Counted from the first letter of the stretch, positions 1-8,769 are shown. The stretch is 64,000 nt of DNA from Curtanaerobium respiraculi (GCF_024609215.1 NZ_JANIPD030000040.1:1-64000), one strand, 5' to 3'. Translations and numbers: made by a program. The notes: generated by a model not told the origin, from the sequence alone.

Positions 1-134
1 TTCTAGCAGGGGCGGCGCCAGCATGCCCGTAAACGCGCGAATCGCCTTCGGCCGGGCTAATCGGAGCTGACCGTCCGGCCATCCGAAAATGCGTCGTACA
101 ATAGAAAACAACTTATAGGTTGATCAGTGCTTCC
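1..134. other. Left-edge non-coding stretch
   Basis: No supported gene lies in these bases. They contain a weak GGCCGG/CCGGCC inverted repeat at about 50-80. The stretch is downstream of the minus-strand hemolysin III gene, and no convincing terminator with a T tail is visible. Confidence 0.4.
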
Positions 135-839
135 CTAGAGCATCTGCAGGAAGCCGACCATCTGCAGCACGCTGCCGGCGAGCACGAACATGTGCCAGAT
201 CCCGTGCATGATGCTGCGCTTCTTCCCCCCTATGTAGAAGACGATCCCCACCGTGTAGGCGAGTCCGCCCGCAGCGACCCAAGGGAGCCATGCCGCCCCC
301 ACGGTGATCAGGTCATGCCAGGGGATGAAGGCGATGGCCCACCCCATGGCAAGGTAGCTGACGATGCTGCCGATCTTCACCGGTTTGGCGGCCATGTTGA
401 CGGCGTTGGCCAGGATCCCCGCCGCCGCGATGCCCCATTCCGCCGCCAGCAGCGGCACGGCGAACGGATAACCCCAGAACGCGATCAGCAGCACGGGGGT
501 GTAGCACCCTGCGATCAGCAGGTAGATGGAGCAGTGGTCGAGCACGCGGAACACGCGCTTCGCGTTTCCCTCGGGAAGGCCGTGGTATAGGGCGCTGATG
601 GCGTAGAGCACGATGAGCGCGGCGCCGTAGACGGCGATGCCGGCGATGACGTTGGGCGCGGGGTCGGGCTGGGCGGCGGCGATCATCCATCCCAAGGCGA
701 AGACGCCCAATGCCACTCCGACTGCGTGGGAGATCGTGTTGAAGCGTTCCTGGCCGAGGGAATAGCTGGGGAGCGTGATGCGGCAAAGCGTTGGGGCGCA
801 TTCCACGGGATCAGGTTTGCGGGTGATGGCGTCATCCAT
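135..839 (-). CDS. trhA: Hemolysin III family membrane protein (TrhA/YqfA-like)
   Basis: This is an integral membrane protein of the PAQR/hemolysin III superfamily, 234 aa, with about seven hydrophobic segments from residue 35 to the end. The conserved polar positions of the family are visible: SALYH in the first third, LDHCSIYLLIAG with its Asp-His pair, and HGIWH near the C terminus. These residues form the presumed metal site of the fold. The ATG is preceded by AAGGAG at good spacing. The family name does not prove haemolysis, and bacterial members are linked mainly to membrane energetics and lipid homeostasis. It is transcribed alone, divergently from the DUF1836 operon. Confidence 0.88.
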   Translation of the reverse strand: MDDAITRKPDPVECAPTLCRITLPSYSLGQERFNTISHAVGVALGVFALGWMIAAAQPDPAPNVIAGIAVYGAALIVLYAISALYHGLPEGNAKRVFRVLDHCSIYLLIAGCYTPVLLIAFWGYPFAVPLLAAEWGIAAAGILANAVNMAAKPVKIGSIVSYLAMGWAIAFIPWHDLITVGAAWLPWVAAGGLAYTVGIVFYIGGKKRSIMHGIWHMFVLAGSVLQMVGFLQML

Positions 840-877
840 GGGATTCTCCTTTCTGTCGCGTTCAGTATATCAATTCG

Positions 878-906
878 AAAACCATATCATAAGGTTTTTA
901 AAAACC
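878..906. promoter_or_regulatory. Nested AT-rich palindromes between divergent genes
   Basis: A perfect 14-bp palindrome at 893-906 (GGTTTTTAAAAACC) shares its left half with a second inverted repeat, AAAACC at 878-883 and GGTTTT at 893-898. It lies between the divergent hemolysin III gene and the DUF1836 gene, 27 nt upstream of the rightward -35 box. The position suits an operator for a dimeric regulator, possibly the adjacent DUF1836 HTH protein. That link is inferred from position only. Confidence 0.4.
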
Positions 907-932
907 GCTTAGTATATCCACGAATCCTGTTA

Positions 933-961
933 TTGACCTGTCTTCGCGCTTTTCGTAGAAT
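933..961 (+). promoter_or_regulatory. Sigma70-type promoter of the DUF1836/TerB operon
   Basis: A TTGACC -35 hexamer (933-938) and a TAGAAT -10 hexamer (956-961) are separated by exactly 17 nt. Transcription would start near 968, about 20 nt before the ATG at 988. No other promoter-like pair is obvious before the TerB gene, so this one probably drives the whole operon. Confidence 0.6.
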
Positions 962-987
962 GGCGTGGCAACGAACGGGGGGTGCCT

Positions 988-1518
988 ATGGACAACGACG
1001 TCGAACGTGCGATCCGAAGCGATCTGGATGCGTTCCACCTGCCGCGTTTCAGGGATGTGCCCGACGTGGGCCTGATGCTGGAGCAGACGGCCCGCTTGGT
1101 GAACGGGTATCTGGAGCCCCTGGGGAGCATCCACCTCACCTCGTCGATGATCAGCAACTACGTGAAGCAGGGCATCATCGCCCGGCCCGTGCGGAAACTC
1201 TACTACCGCGAGCAGATCGCCAGCCTGATCTTCATCGCGGTGGCTAAAACCGCCCTGCCGCTCGACGACATCAAGCGCATGCTGCTCATCCAACGCGAGG
1301 TGTACGAGCCCGCTGCGGCATACGATTGCTTCTGCGCCGAATTCGAGCAGGCTATCCAGCGGATATGCCTGGGCGGGGGCGAGGCCGACGATTCCCATCG
1401 GGAGGCTCCGGTGTTGAAGGAGATGCTCGTCCGCCTGGTCAGCACGACCGCGCACCAGATCCACCTGGAAAAATACGTTCGCCTCGCTTTGGGGGAACTC
1501 GAATCCGAGCAGGGCTAA
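988..1518 (+). CDS. DUF1836 domain HTH-like regulator
   Basis: 176 aa. The N-terminal and central parts match the DUF1836 family, a MerR-like winged-helix domain of Gram-positive bacteria. Visible are the SSMISNYVKQGIIARP helix-turn-helix segment (about residues 48-63), then the YYREQIASLIFIAVAK and LPLDDIKRML helices. Position 988 is preferred over an in-frame GTG at 982 because the G-rich Shine-Dalgarno-like run ends just before it. The gene is separated from the TerB gene by only 24 nt and is likely co-transcribed. It is the obvious candidate regulator of the following module, but this is inferred from position. Confidence 0.72.
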   Translation: MDNDVERAIRSDLDAFHLPRFRDVPDVGLMLEQTARLVNGYLEPLGSIHLTSSMISNYVKQGIIARPVRKLYYREQIASLIFIAVAKTALPLDDIKRMLLIQREVYEPAAAYDCFCAEFEQAIQRICLGGGEADDSHREAPVLKEMLVRLVSTTAHQIHLEKYVRLALGELESEQG

Positions 1519-1542
1519 CGGCGCATCGCGGCGGGGTCGGGT

Positions 1543-3060
1543 ATGGATCGGCGGGATGAAGTGCGGGAGCTGCGGGACCGCATCGCGGCCCGCGCGAGCG
1601 AGAAGGCGGCGTTTTCGGGCGCCGTCTACCGCGATGCCCCCATCATCATGACGGCCAACCAGCTGAGATCATTCACACCCGAGCCGATCCGGGCCATGCG
1701 CGCGCTGGCGAAGGAGGAGGGGACGCGGCGCCTCTCCATCGCGCAGCGCTTCGTCGCGGAGGCGCGCGTGCTGGCGGATTGCGACGACGAGTTCTCCGGC
1801 TTCGCCGACTTCCAATGCTATTTCCCCACCTTCGACGATATGGACAACGATCAGCTGCGCACCTACCTGACATGGCGGGGGCGGGTGCGCCGGGGCGATG
1901 TGCGCAAAACGAGCACGTCGTACGCCTATGTGTACCTGTACGAGCTGATCAACCGCGTGCGCGACCAGGATGAGCGCGCCGGATGGGAGGATCTGCGCGC
2001 CTTCGGGGAAGCGTATGCTGCGGTTGATCCGAGCATCATGCGGTTCGTGGGCGAATGGGCGGATGATTACGCGGTGTATTACGGCCTGCCCGCGGATATG
2101 CTGCGCGTGCTGCCCGAACGCGTGCTGGACGGCGCGCGGGAGGTGCTCCTGCACGCGGACGGGTGCGGCGATGCCGAGCTGTTCGCGGCCCTCGAGGTGC
2201 TTTCGGGATATCGGGTGGCCTCGTCGGCGTTCTACGGCGCCCATGCGGAGGATTTCCAATCGGTGGCGGCGCGCTGCTATCGCCGGCTTGCGACCCATTA
2301 CGAAAAGCTGTCCCGGGGGTATGCCGAGCGGCTGCTGGGCGCGCGCAAAGCCGTTGCGTACCAGCCGTTCGCCCGCGCGGTGTTCTGCGATCCCCTGCGG
2401 CGGACGGAGTACTCCTATCGGATCGGACCGCTCGATACGGTGTATTGCCGTGGGGGCGCATGGTCGCGCGTGCGGTACGCCGACGCGAAGAAGACGCGCA
2501 GGCAGGTGGGCGATCTGCTGAAGACGATCGACGCCCGCATGCGCCTTATCGGGGGAGACCCGCGGACGCTCGACGCTCCGCTGAAGGCCAAGTTCCTGTT
2601 GAAGATCGTCGACGAAGAGGCGCGCGCGGCATTCGAGCGCCGCCGCGATGCCGAGGCGCGGGTGGTCCGTATCGACATGGGCAAGCTGGGCTCCATCCGC
2701 GCAGATGCCGACGAGATATCCGACAGGCTGATCGTCGACGAGCCGGAGGATGACGAAACCAACCCGAACATCTGTGCTATAATGCCGGAAAAGGAAGAAC
2801 AGATGTTCGTCGAAAAGCAGGCGGATCAACAGCGACGGCACGGTCTTTCCGTCGACGAGGCGGCGTTTTTGAAGGTGTTGCTCGCAGGCGGGTCCGTGCG
2901 CGATTTCGAGCGGGAGCACCACGCCATGGCGTCGATTCTGGCGGAATCCGTGAACGCGAGGCTCTTCGACGAATTCGACGATATCGTCATCGATGCCGCG
3001 GCCGATCCTCCCGCGCTCATCGACGACTATCGGGATGACGTGGAAGGGATGCTGGCGTGA
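1543..3060 (+). CDS. TerB_N / TerB_C domain protein
   Basis: 505 aa, cytoplasmic, with no signal or membrane segments. Residues ~90-170 carry the TerB_N signature: a (Y/F)xxWRxxVRxG segment (TYLTWRGRVRRG), then a YxYLYELIN helix and a WADDYA segment. Residues ~385-505 fit TerB_C: SIRADADEISD, then a C-terminal stretch with MASILAESVNARLFDEFDD. TerB-like proteins are linked in comparative studies to stress or defence systems with helicases and P-loop ATPases, but their biochemistry is poorly known. The stop codon overlaps the GTG of the next gene, which implies translational coupling. The domain assignment is by recognition, without a profile search. Confidence 0.72.
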   Translation: MDRRDEVRELRDRIAARASEKAAFSGAVYRDAPIIMTANQLRSFTPEPIRAMRALAKEEGTRRLSIAQRFVAEARVLADCDDEFSGFADFQCYFPTFDDMDNDQLRTYLTWRGRVRRGDVRKTSTSYAYVYLYELINRVRDQDERAGWEDLRAFGEAYAAVDPSIMRFVGEWADDYAVYYGLPADMLRVLPERVLDGAREVLLHADGCGDAELFAALEVLSGYRVASSAFYGAHAEDFQSVAARCYRRLATHYEKLSRGYAERLLGARKAVAYQPFARAVFCDPLRRTEYSYRIGPLDTVYCRGGAWSRVRYADAKKTRRQVGDLLKTIDARMRLIGGDPRTLDAPLKAKFLLKIVDEEARAAFERRRDAEARVVRIDMGKLGSIRADADEISDRLIVDEPEDDETNPNICAIMPEKEEQMFVEKQADQQRRHGLSVDEAAFLKVLLAGGSVRDFEREHHAMASILAESVNARLFDEFDDIVIDAAADPPALIDDYRDDVEGMLA

Positions 3061-4373
3061 AGAAGGTGCCCCGGCGCATTGCCAATGCCATCGTGAGCTC
3101 GTTGAAAGGCGGTGTGGTCCCGCGCATCGGCCTGCCGTACATCGCCGTGGGGCGCAAGGCGGAGCTCGACGCGCTGCTGCGCGATGTGGATATCATCGCC
3201 GACGGGGGCGCCGCGTTCCGGTTCATCGTGGGCAAATACGGCAGCGGGAAGAGCTTCCTTCTGCAAACCATCCGCTCGTACGCCATGGACCGCGATTTCG
3301 TGGTGGTGGATGCGGACCTTTCCCCCGATCGCAGACTGCACGGCACCGCCGGCCAAGGGCTTGCCACCTACAAGGAGCTCGTGCGCAACATGAGCACCAA
3401 GACGCGCCCGGAAGGCGGCGCCCTCACGCTGATCCTCGATCGGTGGATCGCCGGGGTGCAGAATGCGGTGGCGGCGGAGGGCGTCGACTCCGGCACGCCC
3501 GCGTTCGCCCGAGCGGTGGAAGCGCGCATCCGCTCCGTGGTGGATTCCCTTTCCGAGATGGTGCACGGGTTCGACTTCTCCCAGCTGCTGGTGGTGTATT
3601 ACCGCGCGACGGCCGCGGGGGACGATGCCGCGAGGGCGCGCGTGGTGAAATGGTTCCGCGGCGAGTACGCCACCAAGACGGAGGCCCGACGCGATCTGGG
3701 CGTCAACATCATCGTCGCCGACGACGACTGGTACGAGTACCTGAAGCTGTTCGCGGTGTTCTTGAAGCAGGCGGGGTACGCCGGCATGCTCGTGCTCATC
3801 GACGAGCTGGTGAACGTATACAAGATCCCCAACGCCATCAGCCGCCAGTACAACTACGAGAAGATCCTCGCCATGTACAACGACACGATGCAGGGGAAGG
3901 CGCGGTACCTGGGCATCGTCATGGGCGGCACGCCGCAGGCGGTGGAAGACCGGCGCCGGGGCGTGTACAGCTACGAGGCGCTGCGCAGCCGGCTTTCCGA
4001 GGGGCGGTTCGCGGGGGAGCGCTACAAGGACATGCTCGCGCCCGTCATACAGCTGGCGCCGCTCACCTACGAGGAGCTGCTGGTGCTGGCCGGCAAGCTG
4101 CAGGACATCCACGCCGGGCTGTTCGGCTACGAGCCGCAGCTGTCCGACGAGCAGCTGGCGCGCCTCGTCGCGGGGGAGTTCGAGTGCGTGGGCGCTTCCA
4201 CGCATATCACCCCGCGCGAGGTCGCGCGCGATTTCATCGAGCTGCTGGACATACTGCACCAGAATCCCGAAGCCACGTTGGAATCGGTCATGGAGGGCGC
4301 GGATAAGCTCGATGCCCCCCGCGGCGAAGCGGCCCCGCGCACGGCGGCCGACTTCGCGGAATTCACGCTGTAG
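3057..4373 (+). CDS. BrxD-like P-loop ATPase (DUF2791)
   Basis: 438 aa. The protein resembles the BREX BrxD/DUF2791 ATP-binding family. It has the N-terminal VPRIGLPYIAVGRKAEL entry motif, a Walker A GKYGSGKS at residues 59-66, a VVDADLSPDRRLHG segment soon after it, and a Walker B LVLIDE with D249-E250. The GTG start overlaps the previous stop (GTGA). In type 2 BREX, BrxD is encoded beside a helicase (BrxHI), and the same pairing is seen here. PglX methylase, PglZ, PglW and PglY are absent from the window, so this is not a full BREX system. The ATPase probably acts with its TerB and helicase neighbours on DNA. Confidence 0.74.
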   Translation: MKKVPRRIANAIVSSLKGGVVPRIGLPYIAVGRKAELDALLRDVDIIADGGAAFRFIVGKYGSGKSFLLQTIRSYAMDRDFVVVDADLSPDRRLHGTAGQGLATYKELVRNMSTKTRPEGGALTLILDRWIAGVQNAVAAEGVDSGTPAFARAVEARIRSVVDSLSEMVHGFDFSQLLVVYYRATAAGDDAARARVVKWFRGEYATKTEARRDLGVNIIVADDDWYEYLKLFAVFLKQAGYAGMLVLIDELVNVYKIPNAISRQYNYEKILAMYNDTMQGKARYLGIVMGGTPQAVEDRRRGVYSYEALRSRLSEGRFAGERYKDMLAPVIQLAPLTYEELLVLAGKLQDIHAGLFGYEPQLSDEQLARLVAGEFECVGASTHITPREVARDFIELLDILHQNPEATLESVMEGADKLDAPRGEAAPRTAADFAEFTL

Positions 4374-4382
4374 GGGCGCGTC

Positions 4383-6935
4383 GTGGATGCGTTTGCGCGC
4401 TATGCGCCCTTCATCCAGGATTTCATATACCGCAACGGCTGGGATTCGCTCCGCGCCGTCCAGATGGCGGCCGCCGATGCGATCTTCAACACGGGGGAGA
4501 ACGTGCTGCTGGCGGCAAGCACCGCCTCGGGCAAGACGGAGGCGGCGTTCTTCCCCATGCTCACGCTGCTGGAGGAGCGGCCCAGCGCATCGGTCGGCAT
4601 CGTGTACATCGCACCGCTCAAAGCGCTCATCAATGACCAGTTCGGGCGCCTGAACGTCCTGTGCGAGGATTCGGGCATCCCCGTATGGCGCTGGCACGGC
4701 GACGTCTCCAGCTCGCGCAAGGCGAAGCTGCTGAAAAAGCCCGGCGGCATACTGCAGATCACGCCCGAATCGCTGGAGTCGCTGCTTCTCCATAAGCATA
4801 GCGCCATCCCGCGCCTGTTCGGCGACGTCCGCTTCGTCGTCATCGACGAGATCCACTCCCTCATGCGGGGCGATCGCGGCGGGCAGACGATGTGCCTGGT
4901 GGAACGTCTGGCGCGCACGGCCGGCGTGCAGCCACGCCGCGTGGGGCTTTCCGCCACGGTGGGGAATTTGAAGCTCGCCGGAGACTTCCTCGCGCGGGGC
5001 AGCGGGCGCGGGACCGTCGTCCCGCGCATCCAGGAGGGCAACCAGCGCTGGCGGCTTTCCATGGAGCATTTCTACACGAGCGACCGCCAGGCCCCCGACG
5101 ACGATGTCATCGATATGGCGGTTTCCGCGGACATGACGCTTCCCGAGGAGGCCGACGGCACCCGGTTGCCTAAGGGGCGCACGCCGGGTGCGTCGGGGAT
5201 AGCGCGGGAGCGTTTCTCAGGATCTGCGGGCCATTCCCCTGCCGGAGGGGCATCCGCCGCGTTTGCCACGGCGGGCGGCCCGGAGATCCCCGAGTCCTTC
5301 GGGGGCGTGCATCCAAGAAATGAATTCGGCGAAGGGCACATCGGCGACGGGGCTTCCGGTTCGCCCGCTGAAACGGGTTTGGGCGAGGCTTGCTCGCAGG
5401 TGGTCGCCGAAGCGCCGACGGACACGGCGCCCGCGGCGGCGGATCCGGGCATGGGCTGCATCTTCGAGCACACGCGGGGCCGCAAGTGCCTGGTGTTCTC
5501 CAACTCGCGCGAGGAGGCCGAGGCGGTCACCACCACGCTGCGCTCGTACTGCGAGGCCGTGCACGAGCCCGACCGGTTCCTCATCCATCATGGCAACCTG
5601 TCCAGCAGCTATCGCGAGACGGCGGAGGATATCATGCGGGACGGGGAATCGTCCCTGACCACGGTGACCACCGCCACGCTCGAGCTGGGCATCGACATCG
5701 GGCGGCTGGAGCGCGCGTTCCAGATCGACGCGCCCTTCACCGTGTCGGCTTTTTTGCAGCGCATGGGGCGCACGGGCCGGCGCGGCCAGCCGAGCGAGAT
5801 GTGGTTCGTGATGCGGGAGGACCGCCCCGAGCCGCGCGCGCTGCTGGGCGAGACCATCCCCTGGAAGCTGCTGCAGGGCATCGCGCTGGTCCAGCTGTAT
5901 CTCGAGGAGCGATGGGTGGAGCCTCCGCGGCCGCATGCGTTGCCCTTCAGCCTGCTGTACCACCAGACCATGGCGACGCTTGCCAGCGGCGGCGAGATGA
6001 CGCCCGCGGAGCTTGCCGGACGCGTGCTCACGCTGTCGCCGTTCCGCAACGTGTCCGCCGGCGATTACCGCATCCTGCTCCGGCATCTGCTGGAGATCGA
6101 CCATATCCAGACGACCGACGAGGGCGGGTTGATCGTCGGGCTGGCGGGCGAGCGCGTGGTGAACAGTTTCCGCTTCTACGGCGTGTTCGTGGAAAGCGAA
6201 GAATACACCGTGCGATCGGATTCCCAGGAGCTCGGCACCATCGTGCAACCGCCTCCCCTGGGCGAGAAGATCGCCATCGCGGGGCATACCTGGCTGGTGG
6301 GGGAGATCGACCACGACCGCAGGGTGGTGTATTGCACGCAGGTGAAGGGGCAGGTTCCGGCCTACTTCGGTGAATGCGCGGGAGATATCCACACGCGCAT
6401 ACTGGAGCGCATGGCGCGGGTGCTGGCGGAGGATGCGCCGTACCCGTACCTCATGCGCAACGCCCAGGCGCGCCTGCGGCAGGCCCGTTCCACGGCCCTC
6501 ATGGCCGGGCTCGTGCGAAACCCGCTCATCAACCTGGGCGGCGACACCTGGGGCCTGTTCCCCTGGCTGGGCAGCTACGCGTTTTTGGCCCTCGAGCGGT
6601 TCCTGAAACGCATATGCGCCTCCGACTTGGGACTGCGAGGCCTCGATTCGTCGCGCCCGTATTTCCTCCAATTCCGCATGGATGCCTCGGCCGGACGATT
6701 CTGGCAGGTGCTGGGCGCACGTGCCGCCGCAGGGGTCGATCCTCGGGACCTTCTGTATCCCGGGGAGGTTCCGTATTTCGAGAAGTACGACGGTTTCGTG
6801 CCCGCAGAGCTCATCCGCAAGGGATTCGCGCTCGGCGTGCTGGATGCGGAGGGCATGCTCGAGCGGGTGCGCCAGTGGACGGACGCTTCCGCTCCCATCC
6901 CGCCTTCCCCCAGGGGGCTTGCGCATGGGGAATAG
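4383..6935 (+). CDS. Lhr-like superfamily 2 DEAD/DEAH helicase
   Basis: 850 aa. Helicase motifs are clear: Walker A ASTASGKT (45-52), DEIH (155-158), SAT (190-192), and motif VI QRMGRTGRRGQ near residue 459. The C-terminal half (about 500-850) corresponds to the winged-helix and beta-barrel region of the Lhr core. This is much shorter than full-length Lhr and closer to the BrxHI-type helicase. Residues ~260-356 form a Gly/Ala/Pro-rich insert between the two RecA lobes with atypical codon use. The start is GTG, 9 nt after the ATPase stop. The stop lies inside the polymerase gene. It is probably an ATP-driven 3'-5' translocase acting on DNA or RNA:DNA. Confidence 0.83.
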   Translation: MDAFARYAPFIQDFIYRNGWDSLRAVQMAAADAIFNTGENVLLAASTASGKTEAAFFPMLTLLEERPSASVGIVYIAPLKALINDQFGRLNVLCEDSGIPVWRWHGDVSSSRKAKLLKKPGGILQITPESLESLLLHKHSAIPRLFGDVRFVVIDEIHSLMRGDRGGQTMCLVERLARTAGVQPRRVGLSATVGNLKLAGDFLARGSGRGTVVPRIQEGNQRWRLSMEHFYTSDRQAPDDDVIDMAVSADMTLPEEADGTRLPKGRTPGASGIARERFSGSAGHSPAGGASAAFATAGGPEIPESFGGVHPRNEFGEGHIGDGASGSPAETGLGEACSQVVAEAPTDTAPAAADPGMGCIFEHTRGRKCLVFSNSREEAEAVTTTLRSYCEAVHEPDRFLIHHGNLSSSYRETAEDIMRDGESSLTTVTTATLELGIDIGRLERAFQIDAPFTVSAFLQRMGRTGRRGQPSEMWFVMREDRPEPRALLGETIPWKLLQGIALVQLYLEERWVEPPRPHALPFSLLYHQTMATLASGGEMTPAELAGRVLTLSPFRNVSAGDYRILLRHLLEIDHIQTTDEGGLIVGLAGERVVNSFRFYGVFVESEEYTVRSDSQELGTIVQPPPLGEKIAIAGHTWLVGEIDHDRRVVYCTQVKGQVPAYFGECAGDIHTRILERMARVLAEDAPYPYLMRNAQARLRQARSTALMAGLVRNPLINLGGDTWGLFPWLGSYAFLALERFLKRICASDLGLRGLDSSRPYFLQFRMDASAGRFWQVLGARAAAGVDPRDLLYPGEVPYFEKYDGFVPAELIRKGFALGVLDAEGMLERVRQWTDASAPIPPSPRGLAHGE

Positions 6936-8454
6936 GATCTACGCGGCCATCGATCTCAAATCGTTCTACGCGTCGGTCGAATGCGTGGAGCGGGGGCTCG
7001 ACCCGTTGACCACCAACCTCGTGGTCGCGGACAAAAGCCGCACGGACAAGACCATCTGTCTCGCCGTCTCCCCCTCGCTGAAGGCGCAGGGCGTCCCGGG
7101 GCGGCCGCGCCTATTCGAGGTCGTCCAGCAGGCGGCCGCCATCAACGCTCAGCGGAGGAGGCATGCGCCCGGCGGTCGGCTCCGCGGGAAATCGTGCGAC
7201 GAGCGGGAACTGCATGCGAACCCCTCCCTCGCCCTGGACTACATCGCAGCCACGCCGCGCATGGCGCTCTATATCGAGCGGAGCACGCAGATCTACGAGA
7301 TCTACCTGCGGCACGTCGCCCCGGAGGACGTGCACGTGTACTCCGTCGACGAGGTGTTCATCGACATCACGGGGTATCTGCACGCCAGTGGGCTGAATGC
7401 GCGGTCCTTCACGATGATGCTGGTGCGCGAGGTGCTTGACGAGACGGGCATCACGGCCACTGCCGGCATCGGCGAGAACATGTACCTGGCCAAGGTGGCG
7501 ATGGACATCGTGGCCAAGCACGCGCAGCCGGATGCCATGGGCGTGCGCATGGCGTTCTTGGACGAGATGGGGTATCGGCGCCTACTGTGGACGCACGAAC
7601 CCCTCACCGATTTCTGGCGGGTGGGCCGAGGCTACACGCGGAAGCTGGCGGAGAACGGGATGCGCACGATGGGGGACATCGCGCGCGCGAGCGTGGCGGA
7701 TCCCGATGTGCGGCCCAACGAGGAAACGCTCTACCGGCTCTTCGGGGTGAACGCCGAGCTTCTCATCGATCACGCTTGGGGGTGGGAGCCTGCCACCATC
7801 GCGGATGTGAAGGCCTACATGCCCCAGGCGAAGAGCATGGGCCAAGGGCAGGTGCTGCAGCGCGCCTACGAGTGCGACGAGGCGCGCCTGGTGGTGCGCG
7901 AGATGGCCGATGCGCTTTCATTCGACCTGGTGGGGAAGGGACTCGTGTGCGACCAGGTGGTGCTTTCGGTCGGGTACGACATCGGCAACCTGAAGGACGC
8001 GGACCGCGCGGCGGGCTATGGGGGCGAGGTGTCGGTCGATCACTATGGCCGTTCCGTCCCGAAACACGCCCACGGAATGGTGCATCTGGGCGGGTTCACC
8101 TCGTCGTCCCGGGCCATTATCCAGGCGGTCCTTTCCGTGTTCGATGCGAAGGTGGACGCGCGCCTGCTTGTCCGCCGCATCAACGTCGCCGCGTGCAACG
8201 TGCTGCCCGAGGACGCCGCCCTGCGGCTCGAGGCGTCGGTGGGGGAGCAGATGAGCCTGTTCGATGACGCGGAGGCGCTGGATGCCGCCCGCGCTGACGA
8301 GGCCGCCGCGCGGGCACGCGAGAAGCGCATGCAGCAGGCGATCGTGGATCTGCGCAGCCGCTTCGGCAAGAATGCGGTGCTGAAGGGGATGGATTTGAAA
8401 GAAGGGGCCACCACCGTGCAGCGGAACAGCCAGATCGGGGGCCATCGGGCATGA
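6925..8454 (+). CDS. Y-family (UmuC/UvrX-like) DNA polymerase
   Basis: 509 aa translesion polymerase. The catalytic carboxylates are present: D10 in YAAIDLKSFYASVE and D142-E143 in YSVDEVFID. They are followed by the helix-hairpin-helix region and a little-finger domain. The C terminus ends with RNSQIGGHRA, a signature I associate with Gram-positive UvrX/YqjW-type polymerases. The ATG at 6925 lies inside the last codons of the helicase gene (11-nt overlap), so the two are translationally coupled. The open frame extends far upstream, but that part is the helicase read in another frame. Such enzymes are usually SOS-controlled, yet no LexA-type box is visible here. Confidence 0.88.
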   Translation: MGNRIYAAIDLKSFYASVECVERGLDPLTTNLVVADKSRTDKTICLAVSPSLKAQGVPGRPRLFEVVQQAAAINAQRRRHAPGGRLRGKSCDERELHANPSLALDYIAATPRMALYIERSTQIYEIYLRHVAPEDVHVYSVDEVFIDITGYLHASGLNARSFTMMLVREVLDETGITATAGIGENMYLAKVAMDIVAKHAQPDAMGVRMAFLDEMGYRRLLWTHEPLTDFWRVGRGYTRKLAENGMRTMGDIARASVADPDVRPNEETLYRLFGVNAELLIDHAWGWEPATIADVKAYMPQAKSMGQGQVLQRAYECDEARLVVREMADALSFDLVGKGLVCDQVVLSVGYDIGNLKDADRAAGYGGEVSVDHYGRSVPKHAHGMVHLGGFTSSSRAIIQAVLSVFDAKVDARLLVRRINVAACNVLPEDAALRLEASVGEQMSLFDDAEALDAARADEAAARAREKRMQQAIVDLRSRFGKNAVLKGMDLKEGATTVQRNSQIGGHRA

Positions 8455-8663
8455 CCGCGCCGAAGCCTCAGACCCCGTTCGACAAAGCGGCCGCGCTTGA
8501 GCGCTACGGGGACATCATCGATATGCCGCATCCCACGTCACGCAAGCATCCGCGCATGTCGCGTGAGAACAGGGCCGCTCAATTCGCCCCCTTCGCTGCG
8601 CTGGCAGGGTACGCCGAATCGATCGACCAAGCTGCTCGCGAGAACGCGCGGAAGTGGGAATAG
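8451..8663 (+). CDS. YolD-like small protein
   Basis: 70 aa. It shows the pattern of the small proteins encoded after Gram-positive Y-family polymerases: YGDIIDMPHP, then HPRMSRENRAAQFAPFAAL, then GYAESI. It overlaps the polymerase stop (ATGA). YolD-like proteins are thought to accompany UvrX-type polymerases, as UmuD accompanies UmuC, but their mechanism is not settled. It is the last gene of the TerB operon. Confidence 0.72.
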   Translation: MTAPKPQTPFDKAAALERYGDIIDMPHPTSRKHPRMSRENRAAQFAPFAALAGYAESIDQAARENARKWE

Positions 8664-8669
8664 GCTTCG

Positions 8670-8700
8670 CGGTCGGGTCATCCGACCGGAGATGCGTCTT
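8670..8700 (+). terminator. Possible terminator of the TerB-polymerase operon
   Basis: CGGTCGG (8670-8676) pairs with CCGACCG (8682-8688) around a 5-nt loop, 6 nt after the YolD-like stop. The tail is only moderately T-rich (TCTTTATAT, starting at 8697), so intrinsic termination is plausible but weak. Confidence 0.45.
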
Positions 8701-8769
8701 TATATCGTCTTAAGGCCCATTAAGCGGTAGAATATGCGCAAACGGTGAAACGGCGTGAAAGGACACACT

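Noticed and set aside
3027-5069. Long minus-strand open frame (680 aa) opposite the ATPase and helicase genes
   Set aside because: It is the antisense of two genes with clear motifs, is rich in Arg/His/Val as expected of a GC-rich shadow, and has no recognisable domain. The same applies to the long antisense frames opposite narG, narH, hyfG, hyfB, fdhF and fbp.
1543-8663. Complete BREX system
   Set aside because: Only BrxD-like and BrxHI-like proteins are present. PglX, PglZ, BrxC/PglY, PglW, BrxA and BrxB are all missing from the window.
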